Part shown: in pieces, positions 1 to 11,479 of the stretch
Numbering within the stretch: the first letter of the stretch is position 1
How the letters are laid out: each line of letters begins with the position of its first letter
From: Pollenia angustigena
Taxonomy: Eukaryota > Arthropoda > Insecta > Diptera > Polleniidae
Reading direction: 5' to 3'
DNA length: 64,000 nt
Assembly: GCA_930367215.1 (NCBI GenBank)
Contig: OV884058.1
Coordinates: 200,464,208 to 200,528,207 of the forward strand
Notes under the pieces: generated by a model
What the model was told of the DNA's origin: nothing
Seen by the model: the letters and a program-made list of their open reading frames with translations, nothing else
The model's database searches: none
Position numbers and translations under genes: made by a program

Positions 1-180
1 AAGATGGCTATTTTTCATATAATATTCATATAATTTAAAAAACGAAAAATCACCCAATAATAACGAAAAAAGCCCAAAAATTTTGGGTCACTTTTCATAT
101 GAATTAAGGCCCAATTTTACATGGAATTTTTTTGGGTGATTTTTAATTTTTTTTTTTTTGCCATTTTTCTTTGGGCGATA
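1..180. repeat. Divergent CCCAA/TTGGG-rich repeat at window edge
   Basis: AT-rich sequence with alternating short C-run and G-run motifs (CACCCAA, GCCCAA, TTTTGGGTCA, TTTTTGGGTGA) interleaved with TTTCATATGAA. This is the same style as the MULE-like element at 18,109-18,966, so it may be a diverged, edge-truncated relative. The similarity is at motif level only. Confidence 0.25.
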
Positions 181-876
181 TTTCCTACAGCCACTTTTTT
201 CACTTTCTCCTCAAATCACGAGGTAGTCTGCTATCAACGGCTGACAAACCTCAAAAATCGAGGACGCGATTAGATTGAAAATAAAGGTAATCGCAGACAT
301 AGCACTTTTCTTCAATCCCGCTTCATATAAACACTATTGTCATTTTTATACGTTTTGGTATAACAAATCGCGATTAGATTGAAGGTAAAGGTTGCAACCG
401 ATTAACGTTCTTTTAAGGTAATCAACATTTTATTAAAACAAAGAACTATGATCATATTTAATTTAACACTTTATGAAACTGATTTTATAAAGGAACAAAC
501 TGACTAAAAATGATGTTAAAAAATAAAATTTTGTTTCTCAATTTAGCAGAAACAATAAGATTATTCTTTAAACATATTTAAACGTTTCCTATGCTACAGA
601 ACGTGCATAATAAAGGAAAAAATTAATTAAAAACTGCTTAGAAATTTGAAATAAGAGAATTTTATACTACAAGTTCTTTAATAATATTTAAAAAATGAGT
701 GAATGGTAAAGAAACAAATTAGCAAAAACCTGCTTGCAAATGACTTTTTATCAATTTGCAATTAATGATGCGCAACAAAAAAAAAAAATAAAAACAAAAC
801 AAAAAAGAAGAATCATGAATACGATTTGTTTTGTCGTTTGTGCAAAATATGCAAATTTCTTGCATTCAACATTTTG
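181..876. other. Upstream intergenic DNA of the GYR/YLP gene
   Basis: AT-rich sequence with short poly-A runs near 776-800. No coding region or transposon end was recognised. It is presumably the upstream regulatory region of the gene starting at 956, but no specific binding site could be supported. Confidence 0.4.
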
Positions 877-915
877 TATAAAAGCGTTGTGCTTATCTAA
901 GGAAAGTATCATTTT
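877..915 (+). promoter_or_regulatory. TATA box and probable transcription start of the GYR/YLP gene
   Basis: TATAAAAG at 877-884 is followed about 34 bases later by an initiator-like TATCATT (A at 911). The ATG comes at 956, giving a 5' UTR of about 45 bases. This compact layout is usual for fly cuticle and secreted structural genes. The start site is inferred from spacing only. Confidence 0.55.
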
Positions 916-955
916 TCATTGGATTCCAAGTGTATAAGGAAATAAGCACTTCCAA

Positions 956-2555
956 ATGGTTAGTTTAATTTATTTCCGCGAAAATGAACACAAATTCATA
1001 TACTAAAATTATTTGTTTATCTCAATTATAGAAATACTTGATTGTTTTGTGCGCTCTGGTTGCTGCAGCAGCTGGTGATGTCAGCCATTTGTCATCCAGC
1101 AAATACTTGCCACCTTCTCATCAACACGCTGCTTCAGCTCCAGCTGTAAGCTATAGTGCTGCTCCCTCAACCACTTCCTATCAATTTGAAGCTGCTTCAG
1201 CCCCAGCCGTTTCATACTCTGCTCCTGCTACCCAATCTTATCACGTTGAAGCGGCTTCTGCTCCAGCTGTTTCGTACTCTGCACCTGCTACCCAATCTTA
1301 TCACGTTGAAGCGGCTTCTGCTCCAGCTGTCTCCTATTCAGCACCAGCTACTCAATCCTACCATGTTGAGGCTGCTTCAGCTCCGGCTGTCTCCTACTCA
1401 GTACCAGCTACTCAATCCTACCATGTTGAAGCTGCTTCAGCTCCAGCTCCAGCTGTGTCTTACTCGGCTCCAGATGCTGCCTACGAGTCAGGCTCCTACG
1501 AAGTAGCTGCCTCTGAGCCAGCCCACTCTTTCTCCGCTTCTGAGGGCTATCGTTACAAGACCGCTAAGCGCCGTGTCATTCGTCGTCGTCGTGATGTCAG
1601 CCACTTGTCTAGTGAATACTTGCCACCTGTAGCTGCCTCCGCTCCCGTAGCTCAGTACGAATCTGCTCAATCTTACGATGTTGCTGCTTCCGCCCCAGCT
1701 ATCTCTTATGCTCCTGAAGCTTCTTACGCTTCCTATGAAACCGCTGCCTCTGAACCAGCTCACTCCTTCTCCTCTGGTGAAGGCTACCGTTACAAGACCG
1801 CTAAACGCCGAGTCATTCGTCGTCATCGCCGTGATGTCAGCCACTTGTCCAGTGAATATTTGCCTCCTGTAGCTGCCTCCGCTCCCGTAGCCCAGTACGA
1901 ATCTGGTCCAACTTACGATGTTGCTGCTTCCGCCCCAGCTGTCTCTTATGCTCCTGAAGCTTCTTACGCTTCCTATGAAATCGCTGCCTCTGAACCAGCC
2001 CACTCCTTCTCCTCTGGTGAAGGATACCGTTACAGGACTGCCAAACGACGAGTTATCCGTCGTCATCGCCGTGATGTCAGCCACTTGTCCAGTGACTACT
2101 TGCCTCCTGTTGCTGCCTCCGCTCCCGTAGCTCAATTCGAATCTGCTGCATCTTACGATGTTGCTGCTTCCGCCCCCGCGATCTCTTATGCTCCTGACGC
2201 TTCTTACGCTTCCTATGAAACCGCTGCCTCTGAACCAGCCCACTCCTTCTCCTCTGGTGAAGGATACCGTTACAGGACCGCTAAACGCCGAGTTATCCGT
2301 CGTCATCGCCGTGATGTTAGCCACTTGTCCAGCGAATACTTGCCTCCTGTTGCTGCCTCCGCTCCCGCAGCACAATACGAATCTGCTGCATCTTACGATG
2401 TTGCTGCTTCCGCCCCCGCGATATCTTATGCTCCTGAAGCTTCCTACAATTCATATGAAACCGCTGCCTCTGAACCAGCTCACTCCTTCTCTTCTGGTGA
2501 AGGCTACCGTTATAAGACCGCTAAACGTCGCGTCATCCGCCGTCATCGTTTCTAA
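956..2555 (+). CDS. Secreted GYR/YLP-motif tandem-repeat protein (two exons)
   Basis: Exon 1 ends with the ATG at 956-958. The intron runs 959-1031 (GTTAGT donor, TTATAG acceptor), and exon 2 runs from 1032 to the stop at 2553-2555, giving about 508 residues. The spliced start, M-KYLIVLCALVAAAAG, is a clean signal peptide, which is why this start is chosen although the frame is also open from 1038. The mature protein begins DVSHLSS. A first block holds about five 20-residue repeats (AASAPAVSYSAPATQSYHVE type). Four 80-residue repeats follow, each with DVSHLSSEYLPP (YLP motif), an Ala/Ser/Pro/Tyr stretch, GEGYRY(K/R)T (GYR motif) and a basic RRVIRRHRRD end. These motifs are known from Drosophila secreted proteins of unknown function. 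The RRxxRR ends could be furin-type cleavage sites that release the units. A structural cuticle or eggshell-like role is inference. Codons are G/C-richer than the surroundings. Confidence 0.9.
1183..1470 (+). repeat. 60-bp coding tandem repeat (about 5 copies)
   Basis: A 60-base period, 20 residues of AASAPAVSYSAPATQSYHVE type, is repeated with few changes, mostly at third positions. Copies two to five are near-identical, suggesting recent unequal exchange or gene conversion inside the gene. Confidence 0.85.
1592..2552 (+). repeat. 240-bp coding tandem repeat (4 copies)
   Basis: GATGTCAGCCACTTGTC-type unit starts fall at 1592, 1832, 2072 and 2312, exactly 240 bases apart, and the array ends at the stop codon. 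Each unit encodes one YLP motif, one GYR motif and a dibasic tail. The exact period and high identity point to concerted evolution. Confidence 0.9.
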
Positions 2556-2690
2556 TTCATACGTTTCTAATGCCAAAATGTATTTCAGATTCTGGGAATC
2601 AAAATCGAACGAAATATTGTAGAGTACAATTGTACAACAATTTTTTTTTTTAATTACAAATGTAAGAAAAGTTAAATTTATTTACTTTTA

Positions 2691-2696
2691 AATAAA
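2691..2696 (+). terminator. Poly(A) signal of the GYR/YLP gene
   Basis: AATAAA lies about 135 bases after the stop codon, in AT-rich sequence. It is the first canonical signal downstream. Confidence 0.6.
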
Positions 2697-2699
2697 TTT

Positions 2700-4479
2700 A
2701 AAACAAAAAAAGTATGTTATATAATTATTGATAATTATATTAAAGGATGATAAAAAAACAAGTTTGAATTTCAAGGTTGGCAAGCCAAACTTCGAAAACT
2801 TTGAAAGAAATCCACAAAGCATGGCACCCGATACCGCGGGAACGATGCATGGCTCTGGTAAACAGTATGCCCAGGAGATGTGCAGCTATAATAATACATA
2901 TACATTGTTATATGATAAGTTATATGAATTTTTTTTCCTTGAAGAAAAATTAATTTGCTTTAATTTGCTCTAAACTACTGTCCAGTCATTATTATGGTGT
3001 TGCTTCATTTCGAAATACAACAAAGTAAGACTGGGGCAAAATAATGGGCAGCACGCCATTTAATAGTTTTAAATATACGAGAACATATTTGGTGCAAAAG
3101 ACCGTTATTTAGCTTATGTGCTAATTATTAAAAAAAAACGACAATTTTAAGCCTGGCACTCTGTTCAACATTTCACGTGAAGTGCTGTCAAAATACATAT
3201 GGAATATCTATGAAATAATGTTGATAGAGTTGTACTCTGTTTATTTTGTGAAAAAGTTCCGAAATGTTTCTAGCAACATTTTTTTTACAACTGCGAAATA
3301 ATGTAAGCTGCCTTTATTTCACGTGGAATTTTAAGCAAAAGCAAAAAAGTATGAACTAAATATTAAAAAAGAAATAAAAAATTAAAATAACACAACCGGT
3401 AACAGTTTTTTATCCTTATTTATTTTTTTTTTTATTAAAAAAAATAATTTTAGTAAAATACATGTGGCGTTTGTTTACATACACGAAACAATGTAGCATA
3501 CTTTCAAGGAATAAAAACGGCAAATTGTACAAACTCGCAAGATTGGTAACATTGATAAATGCCAAAATTTTCGTGTCTAATAATCAATGTTGCTCAACAT
3601 TTTTCACAAATTTGAACAGAGTACTAGGCTTTAGAGTAGATTCCAATGATTTATTTTTCAGAGAAACAAGAAAAATTAATTAAAAAAAATTTTTTTTTTG
3701 TCAATGTGATCAGATCTCAGTGAGGCTTTTGCCTCATTAAAAATTAAAGTTTTTTTGAAAATCAAATGATTAGTAGAAAATAGCATAGTGCGGCTTGGGA
3801 GGGGGTATGTGAAGTCTATCTTCAATACATTAACTCAAATACTTCCTCAGTAAAAACTTCGCCTTTATAATAATGTTTTGAATAATAAAAAAAAGCTTAA
3901 AACCACTTACAATTCTACTCCAAGAATCAGTGAATTTTACTAGGGACATCCCAAAATGAACGCATTCACATTTAACTAAATGGCACTTGAAAAAATAATT
4001 TCGATTTAAAGAATTGGAAATAAAATTGCTTTCGAATCGAAAAAGTACTCGATTACGACTGCCAGAATTAGGCCCCTGATCTTCAGGTCTCGCTAATACA
4101 ACAGCAACAGTTTGGTATTTTTTTCTCATCTGCTGGCATCATTGGTGCTGCCCTCTTCACTTTAATGGAAATTGAAAGAAAATCAAATTCCCTGCTCTCA
4201 AGGTTTTTTTTTTGCAACGGCGTAAAATCCACATCCAAAATAAGCCATGATAATTTTTTGTCTTATTATACACTTTTGCACGGCACACCAGAAATGGTTT
4301 TTGAGCCAACTTTAAAAAAATTAAATTGAATCTGAAACGATATTTATGAGCCCATTCAGACTCGGCAAGTTAGTTGCGCAAGTTACTTGCCGAGAACAAC
4401 AAAGTCTGTACAATTTTTTTCCTTGCCGAGCGTGAAAGGGGTCTATGAAACTTTTACAGTAAATTACTGATGATCAGGA
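2700..4479. other. AT-rich intergenic stretch with a short hairpin
   Basis: No gene is recognised; the open frames here lack family features. A short perfect-ish palindrome at 4351-4384 (CTCGGCAAGT ... ACTTGCCGAG) could form a hairpin. Bases around 3945-3970 resemble, in inverted form, sequence near 57,290-57,310, so a dispersed repeat is likely. Confidence 0.4.
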
Positions 4480-5410
4480 AGGTTTGTATTTTTTTGAACT
4501 TTAAAGTGGGGGTGGCACATTCTTTTTAAAGAAAATATAGATTTCTTTATTGGGAACAGCAGCAGATAAAGGTTTTAACTTAGTACAAATATCTTGCTTA
4601 ACAATACACAACATCTGCCAAAATCTGGAAATTGGAAAAGTGGGCGTACCACAAAATGGATTTCTTTAAACGTGGAGCACGGTAGGAGAAAAACTGTCAA
4701 ACTTTGGTGAACATAGGTGGGTTATCAATAGACAAACTCTTTAAAAAAGAATAGGCGAGATTGGAGAAGTGGAAGTGGCACAAAATAGAATTCTGTTTAT
4801 TTGGAGAAGGGAAAGAGCTAAAGTTTCCAAATTTGATACAAATAGCTTAATTATAAATGCGTCCGTCAACAGTGGGCGAGATCAGATATGTACCAGTCTG
4901 ATATAATTCTATATATATGAAAATTGTTAGTACAAATTTGGTAAAAATAGAATGGTTATCACAATGTAATTTTTGTGAAAAGAGGTGGGAGGTGGGCGTG
5001 CCATTAACTAGAATTTTATATATCTAGAGAACGGCAATAGTAACAGTTAACAAATTTGGGACAAATAGCTGGGTTATAAAGGCGCAACATCTATCAAAAA
5101 GTGGACACGATTAGATAAGTGGGCGTGGCACAAAAAACAAAATTTTGTATTTTTGGAAATGGTAGTGCACGAATTTGGAACAAATAAAAAAACTGACCTA
5201 AGTGGGCGTGGCAACTCACATAAAGATTTCTGAGTATATGGAGAACAGTGCAATAAAAGCTTCCAAATTGCGACCAAATAGCTTCAGTATCAATATACGA
5301 CAAATAGAAAAAATAGGCGCGATTGTAAAAGTGAGCGCGGTATAGAATAGATTTTTGTATATCTGGAGAGCACAGAGTTTAATTTTCCATATTTGTTAAA
5401 ACATCTGTCA
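4480..5410. repeat. Degenerate tandem repeat (GTGGGCGTGGCAC family)
   Basis: About eight diverged units of roughly 100-150 bases. Each has a GTGGGCGTGGCAC-like core (near 4487, 4641, 4769, 4870, 4988, 5119, 5199, 5330), then a TATCTGGAGAACGG-like segment and an AAATAGCTGGGTTAT-like segment. The same motifs recur near 8930, 12,000-12,420 (in a foldback) and 22,725-23,050. They belong to a dispersed family that can form arrays. No protein is encoded. Confidence 0.65.
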
Positions 5411-6365
5411 ACATACAAAGGCAATAAATATGTACACAGAAAGAAAGACACTCTGGATAAATTAAGTTTTTTATACTTACTTTAAGTATGAGCCGTAATC
5501 AAAAATTAATGTATGAATAACACTAAAACGTACTTAAAACAGTACTAAATGGAACTTTCAAAAATCAATCCCGGAATTTTTTAAAATAAGTAAAAATTAG
5601 AAGCTGGGAATTATTTCCTTCCGAAGGTAACTTTATATTATATTCTGGCCGTAGCGGGCCAGAAAATGCATTACATTCTGCTGGTGTATAATAATTGTAA
5701 ATTTTTCTGTACATTCAATATACCTCATTGCTTTCCAACGGAAGGCTAAGGTAAAATGTAAAAAGAAAATACAATATTATAGTCTGGTAGTGTATAAAGT
5801 CATTTCTGAAAAATTGTAGGAATAGAACTATTACAAAAAAGCTTTATAAAATACATAACTGAAATTTAGCTCATAGAATAAATTCGAAAAATGAAAAATG
5901 TTGAATATAATAAGTAAAAATTCTTAAACCAAGAAAAAAGATTAAATTTTTCGATGGTAGTGTCACTGTGAGAGTAGAATTACAAAGTGAGCGTTTTAAT
6001 CTCATTTAACCTATCAAAGTTTGTTGTAGACACTACAAAAACCCCACAAAAGTAGTTAAAAAAACGATTTGCTTGTTGTGTGTAGAAACAACAAAAATAA
6101 CAAAACAAGACGAAAACACAATTTTTTCATGTTGAAAAAGTAAAATTGAGAACTCTTGCTTCTCATTTAGTTTATATTTGCAGTTATAAATTAAAGGGCT
6201 GCATGAACAACTTCTTTCATAAACATACTGAAATGCTGATTCACTGAAAGTCGTGTTCGAATAAAATTGAGATTACCGAACAAACTGTTGTTTTATTCAT
6301 GCTGCTATGAACACATTTCGTTTCATATCGTAAACACACAGAGGTTGTTCAATGAAACGGGCTTT
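5411..6365. other. AT-rich intergenic stretch
   Basis: Nothing coding was seen. A small hairpin TTCTGGCC ... GGCCAGAA lies at about 5644-5665. The remainder is AT-rich without recognisable structure. Confidence 0.4.
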
Positions 6366-6373
6366 GTTTCATA

Positions 6374-6811
6374 CAAGGCCTATCCAATAGGTCTGCTTAC
6401 TACTACAACAATACAACAATACAAAAAACAACAGGCATTTTGTTTGTGTAAAATTCCTCGCCGTTGTCAAAATCTTACTACTACATAGGCAAAACAAAAG
6501 GCAAAATGTGTTTTGTGTGCATGTATGTGTGGCAAAAAACCAAAACAGTAAACAAAAATATACACGTATAAGGAAAATGTAAACAACTCTTGATATCGTT
6601 GAGGAAAAAACCAAATAAACATCTGGCTTCTTATGCTGGGTACACACAGTGCAACCTACATGGAAACTGTTTCAATGCAACCTCAAAATATCAAAGCGTT
6701 TTGATGTGTATGCAATCTGAAATGAATGAAAATGAATTTAATTCACTGGATTGCGTAAACGTGTTGCATAGTGTGTACCCAGCATTAAGCAGACCTATTG
6801 GATAGACCTTG
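6374..6811. mobile_element. hAT-type MITE with 8-bp target duplication
   Basis: The ends are inverted repeats of about 26 bases (CAAGGCCTATCCAATAGG at the left; the right differs at one base), flanked by the perfect 8-bp duplication GTTTCATA (6366-6373 and 6812-6819). An 8-bp duplication with a CA-starting terminal repeat is typical of hAT elements. At 438 bp with no transposase it is non-autonomous. It carries a second MITE at 6634-6784. Confidence 0.8.
6634..6784. mobile_element. PIF/Harbinger-like MITE nested in the hAT MITE
   Basis: A 151-bp element with terminal inverted repeats TGCTGGGTACACAC (extending about 22 bases with two mismatches), flanked by TTA on both sides (6631-6633, 6785-6787). 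A 3-bp TWA duplication is characteristic of PIF/Harbinger. It sits near the right end of the host MITE, so it is the younger insertion. Confidence 0.65.
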
Positions 6812-6819
6812 GTTTCATA

Positions 6820-9800
6820 GTTTTCATTCTCTCTCATTTATTTTTATTAATACTCAATAGCAATGTTGCCACTTCAGTAAATTCATATAATTATTAGCAT
6901 GCGTTGCCCATGTGTAATTTAAAAACACACAAGTTTTTAGTTGAAAGATGAAAAACAAAAGGAGGAATGAGTTTATGAGAAATTTAGTTGTTAGTTTTTT
7001 AAGTGTCTTAGGAGTCTGACCACGTGGTTGTTTTTTTTTTCGAAAGATATTAAAAACTTGAAAATGAATTTAAGTAAATATAACTAATAACGGTTCACGT
7101 TTGTCTCGCTAGTATGTAGAAATTTACTTTGCGAAAAACGTTGCGTCATTGGGTGGAATACAGCGTCAGTCGAACAAATTATTTTTTACATCATAATATG
7201 AAATCGATGGATGTTGATCGTGCTGGATGATGTATATGACACTTTTTTGCGTAGAATTTATCACTTTTATTTTAACCATGAATTATCTTATTTTTTAGTT
7301 CTCAATATAATAATATAGTATAATAATATAGCTATCTACTTTTTTCTGTTTAAGACAAAAATATTGCCGAACATTTTTTAATGTTATGGTGTTTTCTTTT
7401 CTACATAAAATGTCACAGTTTTTTGTAGAAAAGGAAACACCATTAGTGAATGTTTTTGAAAATAAAATTAAATATATTTAATTTTATTGAAAATTTACAT
7501 TGAAACAAAAATAAATTTGAGTTTTTATTTATATATTAATGTATCTCTTAAACTTGTTGCATTTACCCCTCATGGTTATTTCTATTTTTGTTTTAACTTT
7601 CTTATGTTTTTATTTTTCTACAACTGGCAACACTGACATTTAAATCATACTGTTTTTCCATGAACTTATTCGAGATTTGTTCAATGGTTGTTCTGTTTCA
7701 TGGTTGTTAATGTTCATATTCTCTTGTATAAGCAAATAAACTAATTTCATCTTATTCGTCTCTTAAATATCGAGTGTTCATTGCTTTCATTTCATAGTGT
7801 TTCATCTTACTGAATACGAATGAAGCGAACACAAAATTGTAATGAAGGTTTCATGAACATCATTATTAAGTTTCATGCAGATGTTTATTATAAATGCACA
7901 TTAATAGCTTTTTTTCTGAGCAAAATTCTGCCTTTTACATTTTTTAATGTTCTTTTCTGAAAAACATGTGTTATTTTAAAAGTTTAAAGCTTTCTTTTCC
8001 GATGATGTTCCCCTTAAAATTAAAAAAAAAAAATGTTCAACACTAATTTTAATTAAAGGGGAATGAGTGCAGCACTAGATCATGACGAAAACAGGTCAAG
8101 GTGGTGGCAAGTTTCAAACCGTAAACACTAACAACGCAATACAAAAAACATCTGTTGGCTTTGGATTGTTGTACTCTTGCCGCCACCTGTAATTGAATTT
8201 ACCTTGCGCTTATTGTACTTTATTGTTTTATGCGGAAATTAGTGTTCTTTTGTAAACGTAAAATATGAAACACTTCTTAAAAATGTTGCCAAGTCACATG
8301 CAACACTTGTCTTTAGAAAAGAAAACGCCATAAGTTTTTTTTAGTAAAAATCATATCGGAAATGTTTTATAATTGAAATTCTGTAGCGTGTAAAACGGTT
8401 ACTACCCGTTCCATCATAATAAAATGCTCGTTCTAATTTCACTTTTGGTACGAATTCGGTATTAAATCAACTTTATAATACTTGAATGAAGCGCATTTTG
8501 GGATTGATTCTATCTTAGTTTTACTTAAACCAATCTCATTTTCGGATTATTTAAGGTACGAATTCGGTATTAAATCAACTTTAAAATACTTGAATCACTT
8601 AAATCGATCTCATTTTCGGACTATTTTAAGTACGAATTTGGGATTGAATGTGGATAAGTTAAGTATTTCGCGATTCGAAATCCGTACTTGTATCAATCAT
8701 TCGGTACTTGATTCAAGAAAATCGGTACTCACCGTTCTATTAATACCGCTTCGGATTGATTTAAGTACAGATGGATTGACATTTCTTTTCAGTGTAATCT
8801 GAAAAACGGTTAGAGTAAAATTTTTTAACTTTGAAATAAAAAGTTTGGTTTTCATTATAAAAAATCTAATACAAACAGCTGTTGGACTGAAGAAGTATCT
8901 ATGATAGTTACAATATAAATATTTCTGTATATCTGGAGCCCGGTAACTTTAAAAAGCATCCATACACGAAATCTGCTTTAAAAAAAATTTTATTAATTTT
9001 ATTTCAATTGAATTTTTTGTACCAAATTTAAACCCTTAACAATTTTTAATATTTAAAAAATTATTATGTTATGTTTCTATACAGCTGGAGTTTTCGAGAT
9101 CCCGAGAAATGCAAAAGTGTTTACCACTTTCCTGATAAGTGAAAAAGACTTCCGTTTGAAACGCTAGTCTCTTTAAGCTAAATTTAAACTTTAAAGCCAA
9201 TTCGATTTTCTGTTGTTACTGCTAAGTTTTTGAAAATTAAACAGGCTCTAAGTACTTTTCAAACAGAATCAAATAAAATAAATTAAATAAAAAATTATAA
9301 TTGGTTTGATAACAAATTAATATTGCATAAAAACGACTAATTTACATTTATAATTATTCGAAAAAATAAAACCAAAAATATTTATAGATATTTTTTTGCA
9401 CAAAGCACACTGTACGATGTCTAGCCGCATGGATTGATGACATTTTATAATTTTGCAGTTGAAATATTGTTGTTAACTGCTCTTGTTAAAGTGGTTTTAT
9501 TCAAATCTTCCGCATCTGGATTTAGTTAAGCGAAAAAAATAAGTAAATGAAAAAAGCGTAGTATTAAGAGAATTTGAAATACCCTTTTCTGAAATAAAAT
9601 ATGAAAAGTACCAAACTTAAGAAGTACCTAAATTTAGACTGAGATCTCAAAAAAAAAAAAAAAAATAAAACTTCGCGAAAAGCTAAATGTTATTGTTCTA
9701 ATATTTGAATTTCCTATTTTAAATTCTAATTGTTATTGTTGTTAGCAAACTTTTTATGTTGGTTACCAGTCCTCTAATCAACTTAATATACCCTTCTTTA

Positions 9801-10206
9801 AAATCATTATGCATATGACGGCTGCGCATGTCTTTTCTTTAAAAATATGCTTTTTTAAATCCAGTGAATTAAAACATGTTTCCATTCGTTCTTGTTGTTT
9901 TTTTTTCTTCTATTGTTCTTTGCCAAACAACCGATGCTTGTGTTGAACTTAAAATTTATTAGAGACTAAATATTTATTTATAATTTCTAAATCTGGTTAA
10001 AACTAAAATCAACACCTCCGTCTGTTTCTTTTTTTTTCTTGTTGGTTTAAACAACAATAAAAACGATGAATAAAGACTTTAAAATTTGTAGGAAAAAACT
10101 ATGATATATATTTTTTTTTAATTATTTAAAGCAAATAACTAAAGAAGAGAACAATATAAAAAAACAATAATTGCAGAAAATAGAAAAAAGCAATATCTAA
10201 TATGTA
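6820..10206. other. AT-rich intergenic stretch with small repeats
   Basis: No gene is recognised. It contains an imperfect hairpin at about 7388-7443 (TGGTGTTTTCTTTTCTACA against its complement), a ~103-bp direct duplication (8451-8490 and 8554-8595, GGTACGAATTCGGTATTAAA start), one unit of the GTGGGC-family repeat near 8930, and a 17-base A-run at about 9651-9665. The function of all of these is unknown. Confidence 0.4.
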
Positions 10207-10785
10207 CCCTGCAGATAACGAGACTAGTCCATAGATGCATGTAAAGAGTAGTCCATAAAGGAGTAGGAGTACTCCAAAACTACTCCAAATATATGGGTAA
10301 AAGGTGGTCCATTTAACATTACGATATCCTAGGAGGGGACCATATAACCCACCGAAGTAGTCCCTAATCCATGGAGTACTAAAGTGGGTTAGTTTTAAAA
10401 GAACTCCATGTTATTAAAGTATGGAGTACACTTAAGGGGTAGTTTAAGCATTTTTCTTTTTCATTTTTTACTAATCGCCTTTTGTTGTGTGTACTGTAGT
10501 CTATTATTGCTATTATTAAATATATTAACTTGGTATTTTAAATTTTTTTACCTTTTTCCATAAATTTCACAAACTTTCACTTTTAAATAAACAATTAATA
10601 ATGGACACCATCAGGGCTACCAATGTGTAACACTGTAAACTATAGAAAAGTATACATCATGCAGTTGTTGGCAGCACTGCATATTAATTTCTTATAACAT
10701 GGTCCATTCTACAGTACATTGGACCATGTTGTAAGTAGTCCATTTAAGCCACAATGGATCACGTAGTCCAATATTATCTGTAGGG
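10207..10785. mobile_element. Inverted-repeat MITE, family F, copy 1
   Basis: The terminal inverted repeats are CCCTGCAGATAA at the left and TTATCTGTAGGG at the right. The interior is rich in self-complementary AGTCC/ACTCC motifs (TAGTCCA, ACTACTCC). Related sequence occurs at 10,812-11,165 and 19,657-19,990. No clear target duplication could be read and no transposase is present. Confidence 0.6.
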
Positions 10786-10811
10786 TATAAGGTAATTTGC
10801 TTGTAAATAAA

Positions 10812-11165
10812 CCCTGCAAATAAAATTGGACAACCTGATCCATTTTGATAAAATAGACTACTCCATGGACTGGTCCGATGTAATGCAAGCATTGGCCACG
10901 TCATTGTTAAAAAGTGTTTGTAGTGAGACGACGTGTCTTCGTTTTTTAACGACATGCTTTCGTTTTTAAACGACTTCAAAACTAATCCTCTTGAGTGTAC
11001 CATGGAGTAGTTTTAAAACTACTCCTAAGTGGTCCAAAGGTGGGTTATATGGTCCTCTCCTAGGACATCGTAATGTTAAATAGACCAGGTTTTTTCCATA
11101 CGTTTGGGTTACTTTTGGACTAGTCCTGGTCCCTTGTGTTTGGACTGGTCCTATTATTTGCAGGG
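10812..11165. mobile_element. Inverted-repeat MITE, family F, copy 2
   Basis: Ends are CCCTGCAAATAA and TTATTTGCAGGG. It lies only 26 bases from copy 1 and in opposite orientation, as the shared block around the CCTAGGA motif shows. An (AC)n run starts right after the right end (11,166-11,182). Confidence 0.6.
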
Positions 11166-11479
11166 AACACACACACACACTCGTGCATAAATCAATTTGC
11201 ATTGATAAAGCTCGTTTGAAATTATCTTAAATTTTACAAATTTGTTGGAAAAAAAACAAATAAAAAAGCAAAACGAGACAAAAACTTTGCATACTTTTTG
11301 TATGCTCTAAAAATATGGTAGATAATCTATTCATCTGAAAGTAAAAAGCATAATATTAGTGTTGTTCAGGGTTGATAAAGTTGATACAATTGTACTTTTT
11401 TTGGTACAATTCGAAACTAAAAAGTACGCTGGTACCCCCGTGACTCATTTGGTACTATTTCCAAATTTTCAAACCTACA

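Noticed and set aside
1156..1506. Leucine-rich open frames overlapping the GYR/YLP gene
   Set aside because: Frame-shifted shadows of the Ala/Ser/Pro repeats, without start context or independent evidence.
1488..2375. 295-codon open frame antisense to the GYR/YLP gene
   Set aside because: It is open only because the 240-bp repeat lacks stops in that frame. Its Gly/Ser-rich translation mirrors the sense repeats and has no features of its own.
3830..4129. 99-codon minus-strand frame
   Set aside because: No motif, no splice or promoter context, and part of it overlaps a likely dispersed repeat.
9651..9665. Poly(A) run as a retroposon tail
   Set aside because: No LINE or SINE sequence precedes it and no target duplication was found.
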